Part shown: positions 24,301 through 36,300 of the stretch, piece by piece
Numbering within the stretch: the first letter of the stretch is position 1
How the letters are laid out: every line of letters starts with the position of its first letter
Assembly: GCA_029948255.1 (NCBI GenBank)
Contig: JALIZF010001762.1
Coordinates: 186,001-250,000, forward strand
Source: Telmatactis stephensoni
Lineage: Eukaryota; Cnidaria; Anthozoa; Actiniaria; Isophelliidae
Direction: 5' to 3'
Length of the DNA stretch: 64,000 bases
The notes under the pieces: generated by a model
Told to the model about the DNA's origin: nothing
Database searches by the model: none
Seen by the model: only the letters and a program-made list of their open reading frames with translations
Translations under genes and position numbers: made by a program

Positions 24301-27300
24301 ATCACAAAATGATGGGAAATATTCGATCGGTTATTATAATGGGCCTAAGGGCCCATTATTTGTTTTGAGGGACATAAGCATGCATGATCGGAAATTTTTG
24401 GGATAGGGTGAATTGTTAAATTGCAATTAGATTGAGTACCCCTTTCGGCGTAAACATGCTTAGAAATCACGGAATTGGCTTTGGATACGAGAAGTAAGGT
24501 GATTGCATGCCTTTTCATGGAATATTTGACTAGAGGAAATGTAAGTGATGGATATGAAAAGATTTGAATTGTATTTTAGAACATTTTAGAGGGTCTAGCT
24601 AAATTCAAATTGGTATGAGGACGTTGATTATTTCAGTTATTTCAAGACTGATATCGATCTCAGTTCTATTGTCGCCAATACATCGTCACACCATACTAAC
24701 CTTTAATAGGTTCAATCTGCAATGATCTACAAAAAAGGATTATTATTCACTATGTCTCTAATACATAAAAAAATTACACTTTCAATTGTAGTTTGCTCTA
24801 ATAGCCGATTATAGTTTTTAGTAGCTCGGAAAACAAAATCGGTGGCATTAATTAACTCTTTTCAAGTCGAGCTAGTTGTAAACCAAGGGATAATAGTCCC
24901 CTTCACAGTTCCCTGCGCCATCTTGAAAGGTAGCCGTGCCTTTGCATCGAAGCGAGACAAACGGTGAGCGTGCAACTATAGAGACCTTTTTTAACACCTA
25001 GGACAATTATTCTCAGGTCTCTATCATTGCAAGATCACCCTTCGTCTCGCTTCGATGCAAAGGCATGGCTACCTTTCAAGATGGCACAGAGAACTGTGAA
25101 GGGGACTATTGGGACTAAAAGCAGGTAGAAATGTGTCTTAACATAGACAAATTAGGTAGAAATATAAATGCTTTATAAGTGCTTTTAGTTTTAACGTTCT
25201 GATGTTCCGGACCTCATATTAGGATATCTTAAAATTGAAAGAATAGCATTTTCCCTCACTGTCAGTCACCGCTTTGAAGTCGGTGAGCAACTATATATGC
25301 CGTAATCTTGTGTCGGAATGAAATTGTATATTCTTTATGGCTAGAAAAAAACCTGATAATCACTGTTTTGTCGTTTTTTCGATATTCAAATACTTTGAAA
25401 ATAGATGTCTACCCAATATTTCCTGATGAACTGATGAACTCTTGCGGACACGTACCCGCTATTGCGGACATCCAAGTAGCACGACTAGTATAGCTAATTA
25501 AATCAGACATCCCGCTATATTAACGGCAAAGTTGCTGATTCACTTACACTTGAAATTCTTCATTTTCGCCATTTTCCTGCGTCAAGACTTGTTATTTATA
25601 AACTTAGGTTGAATTGAAGCAGAAGTTGGCTGATTTCTCAGGGGGTGGGGGAAGGGAAAATGAGTATTTAGGTAGTTAGGGAGGGGTCCGTACGTTTACG
25701 ATATATATTTTTGCTAAAACTATGTACTTTTATTTAACTTTTAAATAAAAGTAACGATGACGATAGCTCATGATCATTCTAGAAAAATAGTAAAGAGTTC
25801 AAGACCATTCTAGGACCTTCTAGTAACGATTTAAACCATTTAGGGTCTTTGAAGCACTGAGGAAGTGCGGACGTCTATCACATTTTTGGAAGTAATGAGA
25901 GTAAATACACAGAACAAATGCATATACTTGGATTAGAAAATGATCACACTCACTCGCCCAATCGGCGCTTAGTATTTTGGTGCTTTATATTCCATAGAGT
26001 AACTAAAGGTGTCAAGTGGTGAGGGCTTTGAAGCATAGGGAAATTGTGGGGTAAAGAAAACAACTACGGTCAGTGAGCTTTTATAACTAATTAGTATTCT
26101 CTATATAAAGCATACTAATGAAGTCTTTTGAATTATTTTGTTTAAAGAGTTCATTAGTATGCTTTATATAAAGAATACTGATTAGTTATAGAAACTCACT
26201 GACGGTACTGTTTTCTTTATACAACAATTTTCCTGCGTTTCAAAACCCCACTATTTGACATCTTTAGTTACTTTACTGAACACAGAGCATCAAAATACCA
26301 AGCGCTGATAATTATTTTGCAATTTTCCAGTGTTCCATGACCAACTTAAATACTTGTAAATAACATTTTAATATCGATATACGTACATGCATCAAATTTG
26401 TCGGAGCAAATATTCTGAAAATCTTCCCTATGAAATTAACTGGCAAGTACTAAGCATACTTTTTTCCTTTACTATAAGATGAATTATAACAAACTCAAAC
26501 TTACTGTGAGAAATTTTAGATACTCGAAACCTCCAACTTGTGTTTTCAGGCTTGATAGTACGTAAAATAGGCACTTTTTTGCTGTCGTTATCTAGCTCTT
26601 CGCTCTAGTAGATTTAGTATCCATCTCATATATTGTGTCAATTTCTATCCCTTAAAAAGCCTGTGGAGTTCTGTAGCCAAAGCGGCCTCCAACCGGCCGG
26701 TATGATGTGCATGACATAAATGAGCCTCTTCAATTGGAAAACCGCAAAAATGTATCGGACAAAAGAAAGCAGTGCAAAACAAAATTGCCTTTAGACAATT
26801 TAACAATAAAAGCGGATAAATCGCTCGTGCATGAGTGTGATCATATTCTAAGACAGGGCTGCGCATTCGTGGCCTTTTATCTAATTAATGCTCGGGACTC
26901 TATATCCTATGGAACACTCGTGTTCATTCTTTAACCCTTACATAAATAACATCTTTTCTAATTCAAAAACTTTCTGTTGTACTTGCCCATAAACATGGCT
27001 GCCATAACATCCCTCTATTGGATGCTGACCCACTGGTACCTGGTCCAAAGTGATAACAACTGATAATGCTGATCTAGCACAGTTCAAAGCAGAATAGGAT
27101 AAATGAAGATGATTGTACAAAAATGTTTCCTTGCTACTGCATCACAAGCAACAGACTGACTACCTCCCATGTGATTAACATAACTTACAGCTGTCATGTT
27201 GTCAAGTTGGAATTTAAGGTGGAGCCCAGACATGAGATGAACAGCAGTACTATCCAAGACAAATCAAAAGAATGGCAAACGAATCTTGATAAGCTCGTGG

Positions 27301-30300
27301 CTTGTCGTAAAAGGAAGAGGTGCTTTCTCTTTTTGCTACATAACCCTCCCAGAAATTAAGGTATCAGGGTACCCCTAACGAACGGTTTACATTCAACGCT
27401 GTATAGCGCGAAAGCTTTTCATTAAAACCCAAATAAAGTATACTTTTTTGAAAGATGAATAAATGTAGAAGCTATTTTTTCTTTTAGTTTTCTAAAATAT
27501 ATTTATCCTCTCAAGTTAGGGCGAAGTTCCATGACAGTCGGAATTCATCGGAAACTAATGTTTATTACTTTTACGAGATCACGAGATATCACTTTTTAAA
27601 AGCGTGTCTCCGATTTTTGATAAATTGTTCCGTTGCTCCGATATACGCTCCTAAAGTTACACTGTAACTTCTGACACCCTTTGAGTTGCTGTATCCGATC
27701 CAAAATCAACGATAACTTTGGGAAAAAAGCAAAAACATCAGAAATCGAAGACACGCTTTCGAATCTACTTGATATTCCTTTCGGAGAATTTGAAGTAAAT
27801 CGGTCAAATTCTGTTTGACAGGAACTCTTAATATACAGGTAACTGAACGCATATTAATCACTTAAGAGAAAAACGCAAAAATGTCTTTTGGAGCAAAGAA
27901 GCGGGTTCTGTCTTCATGATATACACTCACGAAATGGATATTACTCATCTTGCTCATTCTGGTGGTAAAGAGTTGAAAAGTAACGTAGTACTGGTAGTAA
28001 GCGTAGTACTGGTAGTAAGCGTAGTACTGGTAGTAAGCGTAGTACTGGTAGTAAGCGTAGTACTGGTAGTACTGGTAGTACGAATAGTAAGCGTAGTACC
28101 CGTAGTAAGCGTAGTAAGCGTAGTAAGTGTAGTAGGTGTAGTAAGCGTAGTAGGTGTAGTAACCGTAGTAAGCGTAGTACAGGTAGTAAGCGTAGTACTG
28201 GTAGTAAGCGTAGTACCCATAGTAAGCGTAGTAGGTGTAGTAAGCGTAGTACTGGTAGTAAGCGTAGTCAGCGTAGTAAGCGTAGTACTGGTAGTAAGCG
28301 TAGTATCTGTAGTAAGCGTAGTACTCGTAGTAAGCGTAGTACTCGTAGTAAGCGTAGTACTCGTTGTTAGCGTAGTACTCGTAGTAAGCGTAGTACCCGT
28401 AGTAAGCGTAGTACTCGTAGTAAGCGTAGTACTCGTAGTAAGCGTAGTAAGCGTAGTAAGCGTAGTACTGGTAGTAAACGTAGTACTCGTAGTAAGCGTG
28501 GTACTGGTAGTACCCGTAGTAAGCGTAGTAACCGTAGTAAGCGTAGTACTCGTAGTAAGCAAAGTAAGCGTAGTACTGGTAGTAAGCGTAGTAAGCGTAG
28601 TACCCGTAGTACCCGTAGAATTAAGAATTAAGAATTAGAATTAAGCGGTCTAAAAACAATTTCTGAAGTTCATCCCTCTATTGATGAACTTAAGACAGTT
28701 ACTAAGTATGTTAAAGAAAAATTAGTCAATTTTTATGTAAAAAAGTTTAACGCTCAGATTAATGATTCGACTGATAATGGGGGAAAGCTTCGTACTTATA
28801 GGCGGTTTAAAAAGGAAATTAAGTTTGAACGTTATCTTAATTCTGTGCGTGTTGTAAAATATAGACAGGCTGTTACACGGCTTCGTATCTCTGCGCATAG
28901 TTTCCCAGTTGAACGTGGCAGATATACGAAGACACCATACGAATTAAGGTTATGTTCTCTGTGTGATGATAATGAAGTGGGGGATGAATATCATTACTTG
29001 TTCAAGTGTAAAAATAGTCAGTTTGTTGGTGTTAGAAATTTTTTTATCCAAGATATAATATCTATTAATAATTCTTTCGTTTCTTTTAAAAGTGAAGATT
29101 TTTTCATATACCTGTTATCAATGAATGATGATTCGGTATCAGGTGTTTTTGCTAAATATTGCTATAATATTCAATTGTTGTATGACAGTTGTAATGGTCA
29201 ATAGATAGCTACGATGATTTATATATTTACATACATATCTATATACTTTACCCTTATTATATTATATTATATTATATTATATTATATTATATTATATTAT
29301 ATTATATTATATTATATTATATTATATTATATTATATTATATTATATTATATTATATTATATTATATTATATTATATTATATTATATTATATTATATTAT
29401 ATTATATTATATTATATTATATTATATTATATTATATTATATTATATTATATTATATTATATTATATTATATTATATTATATTATATTATATTATATTAT
29501 ATTATATTATATTATATTATATTATATTATATTATATTATATTATATTATATTATATTATATTATATTATATTATATTATATTATATTATATTATATTAT
29601 ATTATATTATATTATATTATATTATATTATATTATATTATATTATATTATATTATATTATATTATATTATATTATATTATATTATATTATATTATATTAT
29701 ATTATATTATATTATATTATATTATATTATATTATAGTATATTATATTATAGTGTAGTCTAGATTCAATTTTTGTTTGTATTCCTTATATACCTTACTGG
29801 TATTTTTGTTTGGAATAAAGCTATTATTATTATTATCATAATAATCTTGCCCGCTGACAGCTGAAGTAAAGGGCAACCACAATCTTGTTACGTTTCCTAC
29901 ACAAATGGCGGGAAGTCAAGGCAATTTGATCCCATTGAACTTTGGCTCTTGTTGAATAATCTTTTTACAAAGGTTTCGATAGTTTAGACAAATATATTCT
30001 TCACCGACAAGCTCTCTTGATGACAGGTCAATTGACAAGTGATGTCAACAGATAATTGCCAGGGATTAAGCTGGAAAAAAGTTTTTCGTTTATAACTCGC
30101 TATTAATAATCGCTAGTGAAATAATTTTTTCACTAAATTATAGCTTATTGTGTATTCTATCAGAAAATGTAAAAAAGTAAAAATCAACCCTTTTGAGAAA
30201 CTTTGGGGTACCCTGATACCTTAAACAATGAAAATGCACCTTGAAGCCGATTTTTCATTCTAAAATAAACAGGATTTCTCGAATAATGAAGGAATCCTGG

Positions 30301-33300
30301 TCACAATAACCCAGCACAGAAAGTGGAGATGGTATCTAGTTTTAGAGTGATCGATACTTGAACATTTACTAAAATTTGAACATGTAAGCGGGTTCTATGT
30401 AAGATAAGAAGTTAGTTGCTGTATATGTCGATTAGAGTTAAAAGTTGCCAAGGTATTCAAATATTAATAAACTCTTGCCATGTGTATCGATTTCTCCACC
30501 ATGAAACTCAGGAACTGAATATTTGAGAGTGTTTTAGTTGTGTTGTATGGACATCGAAGGCAGCCATGTCACTCCGTACTGTGTTTTCTTCGGCATGGAA
30601 AATTCCATTTTGTTAAGAAAATTCATCTCTTATCTCATATTAAATGGCCAGCAAATACATTAATCGTATCTTCTTTCAAGATGTTGAAAATACCAGTAAA
30701 TTAGGCAGAAAACAGGAGATAAAAATGGTAAACATTGACGTATTCTTGCTGCTCTGGCTGTGTACTCGTGTTCGGCGAAGCATGTCCACACATGCGCATG
30801 CAAAATTCCCTCCTGTTCCACTTTGTAATATTATCTCATATGACTGAAGATGATGTTAAGTAACATCGAAAAAATGCCCCGTTGCATTAAAAGAGTCGTT
30901 TGGATTTTGAGATAATAAATAATAAAAAATAAATTTGATACTTATAACGCGCATATATTCATTTACATATGCTCATATGCGCACATATCCAAAAAGAGTA
31001 TTGAAAAACATCGCGCGAAAACATGATTAGATTTACTCCAGGTTATTACGAGCGTTTTCCGGCTATTAATTGGCAATCAAAATGTATTAGTGCCAGTTCT
31101 CGTGGGTCTAAAGGATAAATTCAAATCGGTCATGCAAAACTCTAAGATCAACATGAATCAGTGTTTGGCCCTATACAAACAATTGCATCCTCTAAGTACT
31201 ATACTGAAATATGTCTGCATATAATCAACGACCGTTTAAATTAATTCATCAGTTTTACAAGTTGGCTTTGCTTTCCTTGAGGCAGGATCAGTTCGTTCAA
31301 AGAACACTACAAACATTTTGCTGAAAAATGTCCTGGATGTATGTAAGTACTAGTTACAGTTAACACTACCTGGACTACTTTTACGATTGATAATAGACAA
31401 TGATTATTGTTTCTTTATTTCACAGTCATTGGTGGACTAGCATTTTGGCTGTTTGGATATGCGTTTGCGTATGGCAATGAAGGCAACAAGTTTATTGGTC
31501 ACAGTCACTTTGCTCTGTCCCACGTTCCTGGAACAACCTATTCTCATTGGTTCTTTCAATTCGTGTTTGCTGCAACGTCATCAACTATTGTCAGCGGTGC
31601 TATGGCAGAAAGAACAGAATTCAGGAGTTACATGGTGTACTCTGTTTTCTTGACAGGTGAGTTAGTCATGTATATTCCACCGTCTGTGCATTCCCAAACA
31701 ATGTACAGAATAAAATTAAATTGTTTATAGCAGTCAGAACCTCTTTTCCCCTGAAAATTTGAATGCTTTCTATTGAGTCTATTTGAATGCTTTCTATTCA
31801 GTCACGTGACGCATAATACAATACAATACAATACGTTTATTAGTATTTCCCAAAAGGGATTTTCAATACTAATTTACAAAAATGTGTGTATATATATAAA
31901 TTCTAGTGAGACTTCGTTGTAAGGGATGAATAGATAATTTATCAAAAATATAAAACTATTAGGATTAAAAACAGATAGCAATTAATTATAGACGGGCCCA
32001 CAATTCGCTTTGGGCGAATTAATGTTTGTACTGTTTTTAGCATCGTCACTTAAATTGTTCCATGAAGATATGGCGTGGTAAAAAAGGACTTCTGAGCTGT
32101 TGATATTCTTTTGAGTGAAATGTTTATGTTGTCCTTTTGCCTAGTATTGTAGTGGTGGATGGTAAAGCGCTTGACCAACTTGGTTTCGAGGTAATTTGGA
32201 GCGAGGCCATGTAGACATTTATAGACCATGGTGACGTCTCTGAGCTCTGAGCTGTAGCATTTCATTTATTGGTAACCAACTAAGTTCCTTAAGGGATGGT
32301 GAGATATGGTCATACTTCCTTTTGCCAGTTAATATTCTAGCAGCAAAGTTCTGTAATAGCTGCAGCTTGCGAATGTTCTGTTGTGTTGTTCCCGTCCACA
32401 CTGTTTAACAATAAAATAACTTAATGAATAGCAAATAATTCAGAATAACTAGAAGGACATCTTTCGTAAACAGGTGTCGGACTCTGTTGATTTGACACAG
32501 TTAACCTAAGAGTGAAGATGATAAGTAATCTATGTGATTACCATTCTGAACCGATACAAATTATGAAGAAACGGTGCCAGACTCGATTAATATTAATTTT
32601 GGAATTACGCAGCTTCTGATGTCGTTTTTTATGCCATTTAAAACTGAATCGGCGCGGCGAGCATCGAAGTTATTGAACTTGTAGAACTAATTTTTTTTTC
32701 GATTTTTTTACAAAAATTACAAAAACAATACATATGCAATTTACTTACAACAATCATAACCTATAATAAAAAGCTTTAACAATTAGTAGAGGTAATCATA
32801 CGGTTTCGAGTTCATTTTGGAATTAATTTGCACGAGTGTGTTTTTCAAAGATTATCAAAATTGTTTACAGTTTTGACGAGTCCAGTCAGCCTTTCATGTA
32901 GTACGATAACTGAAGTCAATTTTTTAGTAGCAAAATCTGTATTTATCTTTTCTCTTCTGTCCAAATAAGGATAAATTAAAACTGCATATATTTCCAGGTT
33001 TTCAAGTACTAGCTTGGATTTTTCAAGAGAAAACTGAGTCTGTTCATTTATATTGTGAATTTTTGGCAAATCTTGACAGTTTGCTAACGAGTTTAGCAAA
33101 TGGCGGCTGAATCTGTCTCCGTACCAAAAAGCAGCTTTGGGCTCTTTTTCTTTGTAAAAGATAAAGTCTAGGCTCCTTCACTTGACAACGTTCCAGTTGG
33201 AAAAAAGACTTTCTTTATAATCCATTGAGGTAATAAACACAGATAACTTCAATTTACTGCACTAAATTTGTCAGAGCTTCACTTCACTTTGAACAATCGC

Positions 33301-36300
33301 TAATTTGTTTGAATGGCTGGAAATTTGGCAACGCGTGCAGTTTGAATGTACTAAATCCCGCCAAAAATGCTAGCGAAAGCGAGTCAGAAAATATTTTTTA
33401 ACTTATCGATATTTATTTGATTTTTGGTTGGTATCATTAACTTGCACTGCAGTGCAATTACATTTGTAATTGTTACTTTTCCCTGCCGTGTTAGCGATTA
33501 ACATCGCTGCTCTCAGCCAATCAGAATCGAGAATTTTTTTCATGTATATTATTATAAGAGAAAAAACATCACTGAAAGAAAAAAACAAATACACGACACA
33601 TATGAAGGGTCTCATTTGTTTATTTCCAAAAATACATTATTCTTCCTATTCTTCTTTGTCTTATATGTCCGTGTTTAGAAGACCAATTCTGATTTTTTCG
33701 TATTTGCTAAAATGTGCAGTCAACCGAGATTTCTTTTCTGCTATTCTATATTCAATTCTTTCGAGTTGCTTGATCTTTGATCGGAATTCTATCAAAGGCG
33801 GTCTTTTTTCCTTGATTCTTGCATTATACACGGTTATTTTGAAAATCAAAAACAGAAGATTTTCAAATAAATTATCTTGGTGTCCTAGAACCACGTTGTC
33901 TAAACTTAGAACTGGTAACTTTATTTGAAGAGTTTTCTGCCAATCCGGTACACTCCGAATGATATTTCTTTGTGTTTTGACATTCAATAAAGAAATGCTC
34001 AAAATGCCAGAAACTACACAAAGAAGAATCAACACTTTTTGTAGAACTTATTATTTACTCCTCTTCTCTTCTGTGTGGAGACTCTAACGGCTTATAAGAG
34101 CACAGAAGGTTACAGAGCGAGATTGAACGAACTCAAGTTGTAACATTTGGAAACGAAGAAACTTGTTGGACTTGTTGTCGGCGTACAATAATAATAATAA
34201 CAATAATAACACTGCGGCTTTCGGTAGATTAAGGAAACGAAGTCAGTTAAACTTTATACTAAGCAAAACCGGTACCTACGATAAGTTTGCAATAAAAAGC
34301 TTGCCCGCCAAAATGGCACGAACAATGGTTGTGACGTCACGGGAAAAACCTCAGTAATTTAAAACACTTTTATTGCCCCTGCTATCCATCATGGCCAGTG
34401 TAACATGATCTCGCAAAGTCCCTATTACTTTCGTTTTATACCTTCTCACCTTGTGGTTTGTTTTATCTTGCAGGTTTCATATACCCAGTAGTAGCTCACT
34501 GGGCCTGGGACCCCAAAGGATGGCTTGCTGTTGGGACGACTCTCACCGAAAATAACATGACTCATACTGTGACTTACATGGTGAGAAATCAAAATATTCG
34601 AATGAATAGGTCACCTTTTATAGATCAAGCCAATTTCGTATGACTGTGACAACGAATCGGTCACGGCACTGTTACGGCAGGGATTATGAATGCTTTGATA
34701 TATAGACATTAGGGCACTGACGCGGTCACGATACTGCGCAATAAGTTTCAGGTCTCACATTCGGATTAAACACCGGTTAAAGTCGTTCTAATGGTCCGCG
34801 GTGTCACATCGGAAAATAGTGTGCATTTCACAGTATAGCAACATTATATATCGTTTGAAAGTTGTTAAAAGATTCGGTAGAAGATGCCCATACATTTTCA
34901 TTTGCTTTAAAAGGGCATCCATAATATATATTTTTTGAGATTTTAAAAGAAAACCATACTCAGCAAGATATAAGTACAAAGCAACTTATAATTTTCAATA
35001 ACTTTTACACTGTTTGATTTTGAGGTTAATAATATAACCATCAAAAATTCTCGATCCTGATTGGTCGGCGACTTGGTGTTTTTTTCGAAATCACTGTGCA
35101 AAAAAGGAGAACTCGCCGAAATCACGCATGTGCAAAAGAATGAAATCGCTGTCGCTGATTGGAATAGTCAGTTTCAACCAACAAGTTCAGAACTGACGTC
35201 TTTTCAAACTGTCAACCAGTATTAAAGCTGCATAAGCTTAACTTTATAAACGAAATTGTCTTCCAGATCTTCCTTAGTTTTCTTGCTAGATCGCTGTACT
35301 TGGTGATCTTCTCTTGTTCCTTCTTTTCCACGTTTGCATCTACAGGTACTGCAATGTCAATTAGATACGTCATGTTCTCTAGCTTGTCCACGAGTACGAT
35401 GTCTGGTCTTCTGATGGTGATAAAGCGGTCTAGTCTGATGGTATAGTCCCACAGTATCTTTGCCTTTTCATTGTCTACTACTTTCTCAACTTGATCTTCG
35501 TACCACTTAGCGCTATGTGGTAGATCGTACTTTTTACATAAGTGCCAGTGTACAGTTGTAGCAAGGCGGTCATGCCTCTTCTTGTAATCTGTCTCTGCCA
35601 ACTTTGGACAACCGCTAATCACGTGACTTATAGTCTCCATATTCATTTTACACATTCTGCAACCGGGCTCTACATTTTTTCCTTGAATCTTGGCTTTGAT
35701 TGCATTCACAGGAAGAGCTTGATCTTTCTTTCTTTAAATCTCCAAACTGCAACCATCTCCATCACTTATTATTATTATTTTTTTTTCGTTTAATTTGATT
35801 TCTTGTAAATATACATTTATATACTGATATTCCTCGTGTATCAATTCAAGTAGCCAGTTGTTTATTGCCTACTCGTAGTGAGATTTACAACTGTATTCAT
35901 AAGCAAATAAAGTTTCCATTATTATTATTATTATCTTTTATTTCACAGCAAACTGATATATAATGATTTACAAATATAGTATTGCTGGTGACTAATTAAT
36001 TCTAGCTCGAGAACTATCCTGCTCCTGAGAGCTAAAGCACTCTTCTCAGTATATGTGCAGTACCAAGAAGTACGGTTTTCTGCATGTCTATAAGACTGAT
36101 CTTATCGATGTCTAGCCTATGTAAATGATCTTTGAATTGTTTTGAAATTGCTCCTAAAGATCCTATTACAATTGGTACAGTCATTGTTTTCATTCCCCAT
36201 AGTCTTTCTAGTTCTATTCTGAGCTTTTGATACTTGTCAATCTTCTCCTTTTCTTTTTCATCTATCCTGCGGCTGCTGGTACAGACACATCGATTAGTTT

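Larger units (their letters stand above)
27356..30224. mobile_element. TTAA-flanked TIR element (Kolobok/piggyBac-type), 2.86 kb, non-autonomous
   Basis: Terminal repeats GGTATCAGGGTACCCC (27360-27375) and GGGGTACCCTGATACC (30205-30220) are perfect complements, each followed outward by TTAA (27356-27359, 30221-30224). TTAA duplication with GG..CC ends suits Kolobok, and piggyBac is the alternative. No transposase frame is seen. Inside lie a 9-bp repeat array, a LINE 3' fragment and a pentamer array. The paralogous copy R at 55165 reads CCCAGAAACAATG, an empty site, though without the expected TTAA. Confidence 0.75.
27233..30825 (+). repeat. Dispersed repeat family R, copy 1, split by insertion
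   Basis: 27233-27355 and 30225-30825 together match 55044-55770 continuously: AACAGCAGTACT, CGTAAAAGGAAGAGGTGCTT, then AAGCCGATTTTTCATTC and so on. The 27356-30224 element is the only large difference. Confidence 0.85.

Noticed and set aside
27916..28638. 240-residue Val-rich frame and its minus-strand Thr-rich counterpart
   Set aside because: Both are open only because the 9-bp unit lacks stops in those registers; no start context, domain or flank coding signal.
29214..29762. 182-residue + frame
   Set aside because: It is the (ATTAT)n array read as Tyr-Ile-Leu repeats; no sequence outside the repeat supports a gene.
31262..31342. Exon 2 starting at 31262 as the main form
   Set aside because: It would drop Leu-Gln-Val from a well-conserved helix; kept only as a possible minor isoform.
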